Source: Streptomyces drozdowiczii
GTDB lineage: Bacteria; Actinomycetota; Actinomycetes; Streptomycetales; Streptomycetaceae
DNA: 64,000 nt
Reading direction: 5' to 3'
NCBI RefSeq assembly: GCF_026167665.1
Contig: NZ_CP098740.1
Coordinates: 1,054,001 to 1,118,000, forward strand
The position numbers and the translations under genes are program-made. The notes beneath the pieces were generated by a model. It was given only the letters and a program-made list of their open reading frames with translations. It was not told the DNA's origin and searched no databases. Below are positions 53,537 to 62,141 of the stretch, in pieces. The number at the start of each line of letters is the position of its first letter. Positions within the stretch are counted from its first letter, which is position 1.

Positions 53537-54046
53537 TTACGCGTCTTCCGTGACGAGGCGGGTGAGGCGGATGCGGTTGATCTTGCCCAGTTCGGTGCGC
53601 ACGATCCCCCGCTCCTGCTCGGGCGAGTTCCCGATCCGGGACTTCACCGCGTCGCGCATCTGCTCACCGGTGGCGCCGGTGGCGCAGATCAGGAAGACAT
53701 GTCCGAACCGCTCCTGGTAGGCCAGGTTGAGTTCGAGCATCTCGGCCTTGAGCTCCTCGGAGGCCCCGGCCATTCCCCGCTGTTCGCGGGAGGAGGTCGG
53801 GTCCCCGGGCTTCGGGCGGCCGATCGGCGGGTGACCGGCCATGGCCTCCGCCAGGTCCTCCGCGTCGAGTGCCGCCGTGGCGGTGTCGCTCGCGGAGAGC
53901 AGGGCTTCGGTGGTGGCGTACGGGCGGTGGGCGAGGACCGCTCGTCCCCATGCCGCACTGGCACACACCTCGTGCAGTGCGGCGGCCGCCTCGGCGTCCG
54001 CCTGGGTGTTGAACCGGGCGAGGCCCGGCGTGGAGCTCGAAGTCAC
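53537..54046 (-). CDS. uraD: 2-oxo-4-hydroxy-4-carboxy-5-ureidoimidazoline decarboxylase
   Basis: This 169-residue enzyme forms S-allantoin from OHCU. It has the catalytic region AMAGHPPIGRP and the SSREQRG segment and the lysine/arginine-rich C-terminus. GTG 54046 follows GGAGG by five bases; the longer open frame reads through the operator and terminator. It is the first gene of the purine operon. Confidence 0.92.
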   Translation of the reverse strand: MTSSSTPGLARFNTQADAEAAAALHEVCASAAWGRAVLAHRPYATTEALLSASDTATAALDAEDLAEAMAGHPPIGRPKPGDPTSSREQRGMAGASEELKAEMLELNLAYQERFGHVFLICATGATGEQMRDAVKSRIGNSPEQERGIVRTELGKINRIRLTRLVTEDA

Positions 54047-54119
54047 GGGAGCCTCCGTGGCTGTTCTTCGCTGTGCGTTGGTCGGGCTGCGGATAGCTAA
54101 CGCCCTCCGCAACACGACG

Positions 54120-54151
54120 TCAACAGTTTGTTGAAATTCCGTATACAGAAA
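54120..54151. promoter_or_regulatory. composite operator upstream of the uricase operon (type B + type A)
   Basis: TCAAC-AGTTT-GTTGAA (54120-54135) is followed after one base by TTCC-N7-GAAA (54137-54151). The layout is the same as at aceB. The type A half overlaps the T tract of a terminator for the neighbouring genes. Confidence 0.7.
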
Positions 54152-54180
54152 AAACCGCCGCCCGGTGGTACGGGCGGCGG
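54149..54180 (-). terminator. rho-independent terminator of the HTH gene pair
   Basis: A 10-bp stem (CCGCCGCCCG with CGGGCGGCGG) on the minus strand is followed by a run of T. It separates the small HTH operon from the purine operon. Confidence 0.8.
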
Positions 54181-54223
54181 CTTGATCGATCATGCATCGG
54201 CAGCCAGGGCGCGGGTGACCCAA

Positions 54224-54601
54224 CTACCCGCTCTTGGCGCCGTTTTCCCTGTTCAGGTAGTTGTACACGGTGAACCTGGAGACGCCCAGCGCCCCCGCCA
54301 CGGTCTCGACCCCATGGCGTACGGAGAAGGCACCGCGTGCCTCCAAGAGCCGGACGGCCTCCTGCTTGGCCTTGCGGTCCAGCTCGGCCAGCGGCATGCC
54401 GTGCCGGCGCTCCATCGCGGCCAGGATGTGGTCCAGCGACTCCGAGAGCTGGGGCAGCCGGACCGCCACGACGTCCTCGCCCTCCCAGGCCAGCACCACG
54501 TCGTCGGGGTGCGCCTCACCGGGTCCGACGAGTTCGGCACCCATGGCGTCCACGAGCGGCTTCACGGCGGTGACGAGGGGGTGGTCCACCGGTCCGGTCA
54601 C
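54224..54601 (-). CDS. small helix-turn-helix protein
   Basis: The 125-residue protein ends with an HTH (ETVAGALGVSRFTVYNYLNRE, about residues 97-117). The N-terminal 90 residues begin HPLVTAVKPLVDAMGAELVG and hold no named domain I am sure of; a remote YheO-like relation is possible. GTG 54601 overlaps the upstream stop (GTGA). Its position at the head of the purine operon makes it a possible second regulator. Confidence 0.8.
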   Translation of the reverse strand: MTGPVDHPLVTAVKPLVDAMGAELVGPGEAHPDDVVLAWEGEDVVAVRLPQLSESLDHILAAMERRHGMPLAELDRKAKQEAVRLLEARGAFSVRHGVETVAGALGVSRFTVYNYLNRENGAKSG

Positions 54602-54849
54602 TTCGGGTCCTCTCCGATGACGTTGACCTGGAGCGAGACCCGGGTGGCACCCGATGCCAGCGCTTGCCGCAGCAGGCTGTCGACCGCGGTGAGCACCTCG
54701 TCGGCACCGCCCTCCGCCGTGTTGCCGAACGGGCCGACGTCGACGGCGTCCAGCTCGGCCCCCTGAATGACCTCGCGCGCCACGACCGCGTGCGCGGGCG
54801 CCTCGTCCAGATCGAAGGGCTCGGTGGTGAACTCCACTCTCAAGCGCAT
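54598..54849 (-). CDS. MTH1187/YkoF-like (DUF77-type) small protein
   Basis: The 83-residue protein has the DUF77 pattern: VEFTTEPFDL at the start, VDVGPFGNTAEGGADEVL and ATRVSLQVNVIGED at the end. Members of this fold bind thiamine or related ligands. It is translationally coupled to the HTH gene and has a good ribosome site (GGGAGG). Ligand is unknown. Confidence 0.7.
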   Translation of the reverse strand: MRLRVEFTTEPFDLDEAPAHAVVAREVIQGAELDAVDVGPFGNTAEGGADEVLTAVDSLLRQALASGATRVSLQVNVIGEDPK

Positions 54850-54914
54850 GGTGCCTCCCTCATACGTCGCACCGCGTCCGGTGCGACCTGCGGCTCGGGC
54901 TCGACCCTAACGCC

Positions 54915-56096
54915 CTACACCGGCAGCACGCAGACCGCCGCCGGGGCCGCGTACGGGGTCCCGACCGAGGTCAGGGAGCCGGATGCGGCGTCCACCCGGA
55001 AGGCGGTGACCGTGCCGGACTTCTGGTTGGCGGCGAAGAGCAGCGTGCCGTCCGGCGAGAGCGCGGTGTGCCGGGGGAAGTCACCGCCCACGGGCACGGT
55101 GTCGAGCAGGCTCAGCGCGGCCCCGCCGTCCTCGATCGCGTACCGGGTGATGCTGTTGTGGCCCCGGTTCGCGAGGTAGGCGAACCGGCCGTCGCCGGTG
55201 ACCAGGAACTGCGCGGGGTAGCTGGTGCCGGAGCCGGTGCCGGTGGACTGCGGGTCCCCCGGGGTGAGCACGCCCGTAGCGGGGTCGTAACCGCAGACCA
55301 CCGCCGTGTTGTCCAGCTCGCAGGCCAGGTAGGCGTGGCGCCCGTCGGGGTGGAAGGTGAGGTGGCGGGGGCCGGCGCCCGGCCGCAGCGCGGCGTAGGA
55401 GGTCTGCTCCAGGGTGCCGTCCGTCTCGTCGAGCCGGTACGTGTAGACCGTGTCGTTGCCCAGGTCGACAGCCAGGATGTGGTCGCCGTCGGGGGCCGTG
55501 ATGATCTGGTGCGCGTGCGGGCCGTCCTGCCCCGGTCCGGGGGCGGGCGAGCTGTGCGCGACCAGGTCGGTCCGCTCCCCCACCGACCCGTCGTCGGCCA
55601 GCGGGTGTACGGCAACGCTGCCGGAGGTGTAGTTGGCGCTGAGCAGCCACCGCCCGCCCGGGTGGACGGAGAGGTGACAGGGTCCGGCGCCGCCGGTGGA
55701 CCGGGTGCCGAGCACTCGGAAGTCGTCCGCGAGGGCGATCGCGGTGACGCCCCCGTTCTGCTGCTCGTCCACGGCGTAGAGCGTGCCGCCGGTGGGGTGG
55801 AGGGCGAGGTACGAGGGGTTCTCGACGCCCGTGACGACGGTGCGGGCGGTGATGCCCGCCGTCTCCGGGTCGTACGCGGCGACTCCGACGCCGGTGCCGC
55901 CGGGGCTGGTCGAGGTGTAGGTGCCGAGGTAGAGGGTGCGGGTGGCGCGGGTCGCCGGGTGGGCGGGGTGCGGCGGGTGGTGGGGGTGGTGGGGCGCGGG
56001 GCGGTGCGCGGAGCGCGGGAGGCTGGGGGCGGCGGCGAGGGCACCGCCCGCCAGGAGGGCTCCGAGCAGGGTGCGGCGGCTGGTGGGGGACGTCAT
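54915..56096 (-). CDS. lactonase-like beta-propeller protein (6-phosphogluconolactonase family)
   Basis: The 393-residue protein has a Tat-type signal (TSPTSRRTLLGALLAGGAL), a histidine/proline-rich spacer, then a seven-bladed propeller with repeats such as YLGTYTSTSPGGTGV, GPCHLSVHPGGRWLL, GPRHLTFHPDGRHAYLACEL and FPRHTALSPDGTLLFAANQ. Those repeats mark the lactonase family. It is exported, so an extracellular carbohydrate or other lactone role is likely. It lies 168 bp from the divergently unrelated GntR gene's stop. Confidence 0.88.
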   Translation of the reverse strand: MTSPTSRRTLLGALLAGGALAAAPSLPRSAHRPAPHHPHHPPHPAHPATRATRTLYLGTYTSTSPGGTGVGVAAYDPETAGITARTVVTGVENPSYLALHPTGGTLYAVDEQQNGGVTAIALADDFRVLGTRSTGGAGPCHLSVHPGGRWLLSANYTSGSVAVHPLADDGSVGERTDLVAHSSPAPGPGQDGPHAHQIITAPDGDHILAVDLGNDTVYTYRLDETDGTLEQTSYAALRPGAGPRHLTFHPDGRHAYLACELDNTAVVCGYDPATGVLTPGDPQSTGTGSGTSYPAQFLVTGDGRFAYLANRGHNSITRYAIEDGGAALSLLDTVPVGGDFPRHTALSPDGTLLFAANQKSGTVTAFRVDAASGSLTSVGTPYAAPAAVCVLPV

Positions 56097-56264
56097 GCGA
56101 GGCACCTCGTGGGGTCGGTTGCGTCGGATGTCGCAGCCACAGTGGCCCTCCCCGGGGCACGACGCAAGAGGCGCACCGGCCATTGCGCAGGGCGCAACGC
56201 GATGGCGCCCGTGCGGGCTTGGGCGAGGGCCGGCGCACGGCGGACCGTCGCCCCACCCGCCCCC

Positions 56265-57104
56265 TCAGTCACCGGACTGGATGTCCCCCCGCGTCGAGGA
56301 CGTGATCGGCTCACGCTGCGCGAAGTCGCCCGGCGGGATGCCCGGATGGTGGCCGCCCTCGACCGGCTCGACGGCGGCGGCCGGACCGAGGGCCAGCCGG
56401 GACACGATGCGGTAGCGGTCGCCCCGGTAGAGCGAGTGCACGTACTCGACGGGGCGCCCCGTGGTGTCCGAGGTCAGCCGCTCGAAGAGCAGGGCCGGGG
56501 ACAGCTCGGGGACGTCCAGGAGGCGGGCCTCGGCCCGGGTCACCACGGTCGGCTCGATCGCCTGGACCGCCTCGTGGACGTGCACGTCGTGGCGCTCGCG
56601 CAGGTGCTCGTACAGGTCGCCGCTCTCCAGCTCCTCGGCGGAGAGCCCGGGCACCAGCTCGGCCCGGATGTGCAGGTGCTCGATGGCCATGGGCGCGCCG
56701 TCGACCAGCCGGAGCCGGGCGACGTACACGATGTCGGCCGCCGGTGACATGCGCAGCTTGCGGCCGACCCGGGCGCCGGCCTGGACGGTGGTGAACTCCA
56801 GGAGCCGGCTCGACCAGGCCCCGGCCGCCTGCGGGACCGACAGGGCGAGGTCGGCCGAGATCAGCTCCTGGGTGATCTTCTCGGGCGCGACGAACATGCC
56901 CCGGCCGTGCTCCCGCACGAGGAGCCCCGTCGCGACCAGCTCGTCCACCGCGGCGCGCAGGGTGGGCCGGGAGACGCCGAGCGTGGCGCACAGGGACCGC
57001 TCCGAGGGGATCGCGTCGCCGGGGCGCCGGGACTCGATCATTTCCAGGATGGCGTCACGGGCCCGCTCCCGTTTGAGCACCGTCCCCGATGCGTCGGCGT
57101 CCAT
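56265..57104 (-). CDS. GntR/HutC-family regulator (DasR-like)
   Basis: The 279-residue protein has a GntR winged helix (about 10-75: PGDAIPSERSLCATLGVSRP, TLRAAVDELVATGLL) and a UTRA effector domain (PMAIEHLHIRAELVPG, ending VEYVHSLYRGDRYRIVSRL). Its tail beyond about residue 245 is extra. DasR of Streptomyces responds to GlcN-6-P; this paralogue probably senses a sugar phosphate of the adjacent system. ATG 57104 is close to a 27-bp palindromic operator. It is divergent from the sugar ABC operon. Confidence 0.9.
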   Translation of the reverse strand: MDADASGTVLKRERARDAILEMIESRRPGDAIPSERSLCATLGVSRPTLRAAVDELVATGLLVREHGRGMFVAPEKITQELISADLALSVPQAAGAWSSRLLEFTTVQAGARVGRKLRMSPAADIVYVARLRLVDGAPMAIEHLHIRAELVPGLSAEELESGDLYEHLRERHDVHVHEAVQAIEPTVVTRAEARLLDVPELSPALLFERLTSDTTGRPVEYVHSLYRGDRYRIVSRLALGPAAAVEPVEGGHHPGIPPGDFAQREPITSSTRGDIQSGD

Positions 57105-57131
57105 GCGCTGCCCCCTTCTGGCGGGTTAGGT

Positions 57132-57158
57132 ACCTGACCACTGGACCACTGGTCAGGT
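57132..57158. promoter_or_regulatory. 27-bp palindromic operator between GntR and sugar ABC genes
   Basis: ACCTGACCA and TGGTCAGGT are perfect 9-bp arms around CTGGACCAC. It overlaps the leader of the regulator gene and shares 14 bases (CACTGGTCAGGTGG) with a site near the transporter start. Confidence 0.72.
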
Positions 57159-57224
57159 GGAGTGTAGCCGCTTTCCCGAGCCATCTCTCCGGGAGATCGC
57201 CAAAATCCGTTGAATACAAGGGGC

Positions 57225-57230
57225 TTGACG
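57225..57230 (+). promoter_or_regulatory. -35-like element of sugar ABC promoter
   Basis: TTGACG lies about 107 bp before the binding-protein start, between the two GntR-type sites. No strong -10 follows at 17-18 bp. Confidence 0.3.
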
Positions 57231-57289
57231 GCTCCATTGGTCCATGCCACCTTCATCCACCAACAAGAGGTGAGCTGTCCAGCGGCCTT

Positions 57290-57309
57290 CACTGGTCAGG
57301 TGGTCAGGT
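57290..57309. promoter_or_regulatory. second GntR-type site near the sugar ABC start
   Basis: CACTGGTCAGGTGGTCAGG contains the direct repeat TGGTCAGG twice and matches the palindrome arm. It lies 22-40 bp before the binding-protein start, so a bound regulator would block transcription or translation. Confidence 0.5.
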
Positions 57310-57331
57310 CCTGTTCTCCCAGAGGTGAACC

Positions 57332-58599
57332 GTGAAGTACCGCTTGCTTGCCGGTGGGTCCGCGCTCGTGCTGGCCGCCGTCCTCAGCGCCTGTGGCTCG
57401 TCCGACGACTCGTCCGACTCCTCCGGCGACGGCCGGACCAGCATCGACGTCTGGCTGATGCGCGACAGCGTTTCGGCGCAGTTCCAGAAGGAGTTCGTCC
57501 AGGGCTTCGAGAAGGCGCACCCCGACATCCGGGCCCGGGTCCAGATCCAGGAGTGGGACGGCATCGGCGAGAAGATCACCGCCGCGCTCGCCAGCAACGA
57601 CGCCCCGGACGTCATCGAGAGCGGCAACACGCAGGTCGCCCAGTTCGCGCAGAGCGGCGGGCTGCTCGACCTCAGCGACAAGGTGGACGAGCTGAACGGC
57701 AAGGACTGGCTCAAGGGCCTCGCCGAGCCGGGGGCGTACGAGGGCAAGCAGTACGGCATCCCGTACTACGCGGCCAACCGCGTGGTCATCTACCGCACCG
57801 ACCTCTTCGAGAAGGCCGGCATCGACGCGAAGACCATCAAGACCCGCGACCAGTGGATCGCCGCCACCGAGAAGCTCAACAAGGGCGGCAACCAGGGCAT
57901 CTACCTGCCGGGCCAGACCTGGTACGCGCTGGCCGGCTTCGTCTGGGACGAGGGCGGCGACCTGGCCGCCGAGTCCGGGGGAAGTGGAAGGGCGCCCTGG
58001 ACACCCCGGAAGCGCTGCGCGGCATGGAGTTCTACAAGCAGCTCCAGGCGCTCGGCAAGGGGCCCAAGGACGCCGACGAGGCCGACCCGCCGCAGGCCGA
58101 CGTGATGGCGCAGGGCAAGGTCGCGCAGGTCATCTCGACGCCGGGCGGTGCCAACGTCGTCATCGAGAAGAACCCCGACCTGAAGGGGAAGCTGGGCTTC
58201 TTCCCGATCCCCGGCAAGACCGCGGACACCCCGGGTGCGGTCTTCACCGGCGGCTCCGATCTGGTGATCCCCACCGCCTCCGGCAAGCAGGAGGCCGCGC
58301 TCACCTTCATCAAGGAACTCACCGGTGACGCCTGGCAGAAGAAGCTCGCCGTCGCCATGAGCTACGTGCCGAACCGGACCACGCTCGCCTCCGCCGTGGC
58401 CGCCGATCCGGGCGCCGCCGCGATGGCGGTCGGCGCGGCGAACGGCCACGCCACGCCCAACACCCCGAGCTGGGCCGCGGTCGAGGCGGAGAACCCGATC
58501 AAGGACTACATGACCGCCGTCCTGACCGGCGGTGACCCGGCGAAGGAGGCCGCCAAGGCGTCCGCCGACATCACCCGGGCCATGAACTCCGGCTCCTGA
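57332..58599 (+). CDS. sugar-binding lipoprotein of CUT1 ABC transporter, probable 1-nt deletion
   Basis: The N-terminal part has a lipobox LSAC and the segments IQEWDGIGEKITAALASNDA and YYAANRVVIYRTDLFEKAG. Downstream, KWKGALDTPEALRGMEFYKQ to SADITRAMNSGS is in another frame. Adding one G to the run 57977-57981 makes a continuous protein of about 423 residues. As given, the first frame ends at 58105. It resembles DasA/NgcE-type chitooligosaccharide binders, and the following GH20 gene supports that. It is the first gene of the operon. Confidence 0.88.
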
Positions 58600-58650
58600 C
58601 CCCCGCCCGCACCGTTCGCTCACACCCGCACCGTCGAGAGGAGGCGTGCC

Positions 58651-59637
58651 GTGTCGGTCATCCGGGAACGGACCGCACCCCCCAGTCCCAAGCGCCGGGC
58701 CGTTCCCGGCACGTCCGGACCGCCGCCCCGCCGGCGGCGGTCCGGGGAACCGCGCGGCCTCTGGCCGTACGCCCTGATCGCACCGGCCGTCGGCGGCATG
58801 CTCTACCTGCTGGTCTATCCGCTGCTGCGGGCGGTCCTGATCTCGCTCCAGGATTTCCGGCTGCGGCAGCTGATCACGGGTGACGCGGAGTTCGTCGGAC
58901 TGCGCAACTACCGCACGCTGCTGAGCGATCCGCGGTTCTGGGAGGTGGTCCGGCGCACCTTCCTGTTCATGGCGGTCAACGTGGTCCTGATCATGGCGAT
59001 CGCGACGCTGGTCGCCCTGATGACCGAGCGGCTGGGCAGGATCGCCCGGACGGTGGTGCTCAGTTCGCTGGTGCTGGCCTGGGCGATGCCGGTGATCGCG
59101 GCCACCACGGTCTTCCAGTGGCTGTTCCACTCCGAGTTCGGCATCGTCAACCACCTGCTGACCGGCGCGGGCTTCTCCTCGTTCGACCGGTATCCGTGGT
59201 TCGCGCACGGCACCGCCGCCTTCGCCATCCTGGTGCTGCTGGTCGTGTGGCAGTCGGTGCCGTTCGCGGCGATCACCCTCTACTCCGGGCTGACCACGGT
59301 CCCGACCGAGCTGTACGAGTCGGCGCGGCTGGACGGGGCGAGCGGTGCCCGGATCTTCCGCTCGGTCACCCTGCCGGTGCTCCGGCCGATCTTCCTGCTG
59401 GTGTTCTCGCTGGAGGTGATCTGGACGTTCAAGGCGTTCGTCCAGATCTGGGTGATGACCCGGGGCGGCCCGGGCGACGCCACCACGATCCTGCCCGTGT
59501 ACGCGGTGCAGACCGCGCTCTCCGGCCAGCGTTACGACCTGGGCTCGGCCGCCTCGATGGTCACCGTGGTCCTGATGTCCGGGGTGCTCGTCCTCTACTT
59601 CCGCCAGATGCTCCGCCAGGAGGACGAGATCCGATGA
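58651..59637 (+). CDS. CUT1 sugar ABC transporter permease 1 (DasB-like)
   Basis: The 328-residue protein has an arginine/proline-rich N-terminus and six helices, with the EAA loop around ELYESARLDGASGARIF. GTG 58651 follows GAGGAGG. It overlaps the next gene by ATGA. No ATPase is encoded in the operon, so a shared ATPase such as MsiK is likely. Confidence 0.93.
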   Translation: MSVIRERTAPPSPKRRAVPGTSGPPPRRRRSGEPRGLWPYALIAPAVGGMLYLLVYPLLRAVLISLQDFRLRQLITGDAEFVGLRNYRTLLSDPRFWEVVRRTFLFMAVNVVLIMAIATLVALMTERLGRIARTVVLSSLVLAWAMPVIAATTVFQWLFHSEFGIVNHLLTGAGFSSFDRYPWFAHGTAAFAILVLLVVWQSVPFAAITLYSGLTTVPTELYESARLDGASGARIFRSVTLPVLRPIFLLVFSLEVIWTFKAFVQIWVMTRGGPGDATTILPVYAVQTALSGQRYDLGSAASMVTVVLMSGVLVLYFRQMLRQEDEIR

Positions 59638-60476
59638 GCCGTCTCCGTAGCGCCCGACTGCGGCGGCTTCCGCTGAACGCCGCGGCCGCGCTGACCGTCC
59701 TGATCTGTCTGTTCCCCGTCTACTGGATGATCTCCACCGCGTTCAAACCGTCCAAGGACATCCAGTCCTCCGACCCGCAGCTCTTCCCGCGCACCTGGAC
59801 GCTCGACCACTTCCGCACCGCCGTGCAGGCCGACGGCTTCGGCATGTTCTGGCGCAACAGCGTGCTGGTGACGGTGAGTTCGATCCTGCTGGCCCTGATC
59901 GTCGCCCTGGCCTCGGCGTACGCGGTGGCCAGGCTGCGCTGGAGGGGGCGGCGGCAATTCATGCTCATGGTGTTCATCGCGCAGATGGCGCCCTGGGAGT
60001 CGCTGATCATCCCGATCTACATCATCTCCCGCGACACGGACATGCTGGACCGGCTGCCCACGCTGACCCTCGTCTACTTCATGGTCACGCTGCCGTTCTC
60101 GGTGATCGTGCTGCGCGGGTTCATCGGGACGATTCCGCCGGAGCTGGAGGAGGCCGCGCAGGTCGACGGCTGCACCAGGACCGCCGCGTTCCGGAAAGTG
60201 GCGCTGCCGCTGCTCGCGCCGGGTCTCTTGGCCACCTCGCTCTTCGGATTCATCACCGCCTGGAACGAGTTCGCGTACGCCAACTTCCTGATCATCAAGC
60301 ACCAGGACAGCCGCACGCTGCCGGTCTGGCTGTCGTCCTTCCAGAACACCTTCGGCACCGACTGGGGCGCCACGATGGCCGCCTCCACCCTCTTCGCCCT
60401 GCCCGCGCTGGTGGTCTTCCTGCTGCTCCAGCGCCATGTCACCTCCGGCTTCGCGGCCGGCGCCGTCAAGGGCTGA
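59634..60476 (+). CDS. CUT1 sugar ABC transporter permease 2 (DasC-like)
   Basis: The 280-residue permease has six helices and the EAA loop PPELEEAAQVDGCTRTAAF. It begins at ATG 59634, coupled to permease 1 by ATGA. It pairs with it to form the channel. The GH20 gene follows after 31 bp. Confidence 0.93.
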   Translation: MSRLRSARLRRLPLNAAAALTVLICLFPVYWMISTAFKPSKDIQSSDPQLFPRTWTLDHFRTAVQADGFGMFWRNSVLVTVSSILLALIVALASAYAVARLRWRGRRQFMLMVFIAQMAPWESLIIPIYIISRDTDMLDRLPTLTLVYFMVTLPFSVIVLRGFIGTIPPELEEAAQVDGCTRTAAFRKVALPLLAPGLLATSLFGFITAWNEFAYANFLIIKHQDSRTLPVWLSSFQNTFGTDWGATMAASTLFALPALVVFLLLQRHVTSGFAAGAVKG

Positions 60477-60507
60477 CCGTCCCCCGCTCCCCTCCCGGAG
60501 GCCCCGC

Positions 60508-62100
60508 ATGCCCGCACCCCGCCCCGAACACTCCCTCGTCCCCCGCCCCCGCAAGGTCTCCGCGCGCCCCGGCCGCTTCACTCTGACCCCGGACACCGGC
60601 ATCCGCGCCTACCCCGGCGCGGAGGGCGCCGCCGACCTGCTGCGCACCCTGCTCGCGCCCGGCACCGGGCTCCCCCTCGCGCCCTCCGCCACCGGCCGCA
60701 TCGTGCTCGCCCTGGACCCGCAGCTGAGCGGCCTCGGCGAGGAGGGGTACGGGCTCACCATCGGCCCGGACACGGTGCTGCTGCGGGCGGCCAGGCTGCC
60801 CGGCCTGCTGTGCGGGGTCCAGACGCTGCGCCAGCTGCTGCCCGCCGAGGCGCTGTCGGCGGGGGCCCGGCGCGGCGGGGCCTGGACCCTGCCGTGCGTG
60901 GAGATCAGCGATGTCCCGGCGCATCCGTGGCGCGGCACGATGCTCGACGTGGCCCGGCACTTCCAGCCGGTCTCCTACCTGCGTCGTTACGTGGACCTGA
61001 TGGCCCTGCACAAGCTGAACACGCTGCACCTCCACCTCACCGACGACCAGGGCTGGCGGATGCCGATCGCGGCCTACCCGAAGCTGACGGGGATCGGCGG
61101 TCACCGCAGCCAGTCGATGGCCGGTCCGCCGGGCGGCCCGGTCGAGAGCTTCGACGGAGTCCCGCACTCGGGGGCGTACACCACTCAGGAGCTGCGCGAC
61201 CTCGTCCGGTACGCGGAGGCGCGCGGGGTGCGGGTGGTGCCGGAGATCGAGATGCCCGGCCATGTCAGGGCCGCTCTCGCCGCCCATCCGGAGCTGGGCA
61301 ACGACCCGTCGCGGCGGCTGGGCGTGTGGACCAAGTGGGGCGTGTGCGACACGGTGTTCGGCGTCCACGAGGAGGTCTTCGACTTCTGCCGGACGGTCCT
61401 TGACGAGGTCATGGACGTCTTCCCGTCGCCGTACATCCACGTCGGCGGCGACGAGTGCCCGACCACCGAGTGGGAGAACAGCCCGGCGGCCCGGGAGCGG
61501 GCCGCCGCGGAGGGGCTGCCCGACGCGCGGGCCCTGCACGGCTGGTTCATGGGCCGCATCGGGGCGCACGTCACCGAGCGGGGCCGCATCCCGGTCGGCT
61601 GGGCCGAGACCGGCACCGAACTCCCGCCCGAATTCACGGTGATGACCTGGCGCGACCCGGCCCACGCCCGCGCCGCCGCCCGCCGCGGCCACCAGGTGGT
61701 CGCCGCCCACTACCGGGCCACCTACCTCGACTACGCCGAGACGGACGCCCCCGGCGAACCGCTCACGCAGCCGGGTCCGCCCGTCGAGCTGCGCACGGTG
61801 CACGGCGACCGCTCGCTGACCGACGACTGGGAGCCGGGCGACGCGGTCCGACTCCTGGGCACACAGGCCCAGTTGTGGACGGAGTACGCGCCCACTCCGG
61901 ACCGGATCGAGTACCAGACGTATCCGAGGCTGTGCGCCCTCGCGGACCGCGCCTGGTCCGGCGGCGGCGACGGCTGGCCCGGCTTCCTCGCCCGCCTCGG
62001 CCACCACACCACCCGCCTGGACGCATTGGGCGTCCGCTACCGCCCCCTGACCCCCAGGCCGCTCACCGCGGCGTCCCCAGGAACAGCGCCAACTTCGTGA
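60508..62100 (+). CDS. GH20 beta-N-acetylhexosaminidase (DasD-like)
   Basis: The 530-residue protein has a GH20b N-domain and a barrel with the catalytic Asp-Glu pair in IHVGGDECPTTEW near residue 313. It also has HPWRGTMLDVARHFQP, LHLHLTDDQGWRMP and the late LWTEYAPTPDRIEYQTYPR. It lacks a signal peptide and so degrades imported chitobiose-like sugars. GGAGG is six bases before the ATG. Its place after a sugar transporter mirrors the dasABCD arrangement. Confidence 0.94.
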   Translation: MPAPRPEHSLVPRPRKVSARPGRFTLTPDTGIRAYPGAEGAADLLRTLLAPGTGLPLAPSATGRIVLALDPQLSGLGEEGYGLTIGPDTVLLRAARLPGLLCGVQTLRQLLPAEALSAGARRGGAWTLPCVEISDVPAHPWRGTMLDVARHFQPVSYLRRYVDLMALHKLNTLHLHLTDDQGWRMPIAAYPKLTGIGGHRSQSMAGPPGGPVESFDGVPHSGAYTTQELRDLVRYAEARGVRVVPEIEMPGHVRAALAAHPELGNDPSRRLGVWTKWGVCDTVFGVHEEVFDFCRTVLDEVMDVFPSPYIHVGGDECPTTEWENSPAARERAAAEGLPDARALHGWFMGRIGAHVTERGRIPVGWAETGTELPPEFTVMTWRDPAHARAAARRGHQVVAAHYRATYLDYAETDAPGEPLTQPGPPVELRTVHGDRSLTDDWEPGDAVRLLGTQAQLWTEYAPTPDRIEYQTYPRLCALADRAWSGGGDGWPGFLARLGHHTTRLDALGVRYRPLTPRPLTAASPGTAPTS

Positions 62101-62141
62101 ATCCCCCGCTCCCCCACGACGTTCCCGGAAGGAACAGACGC

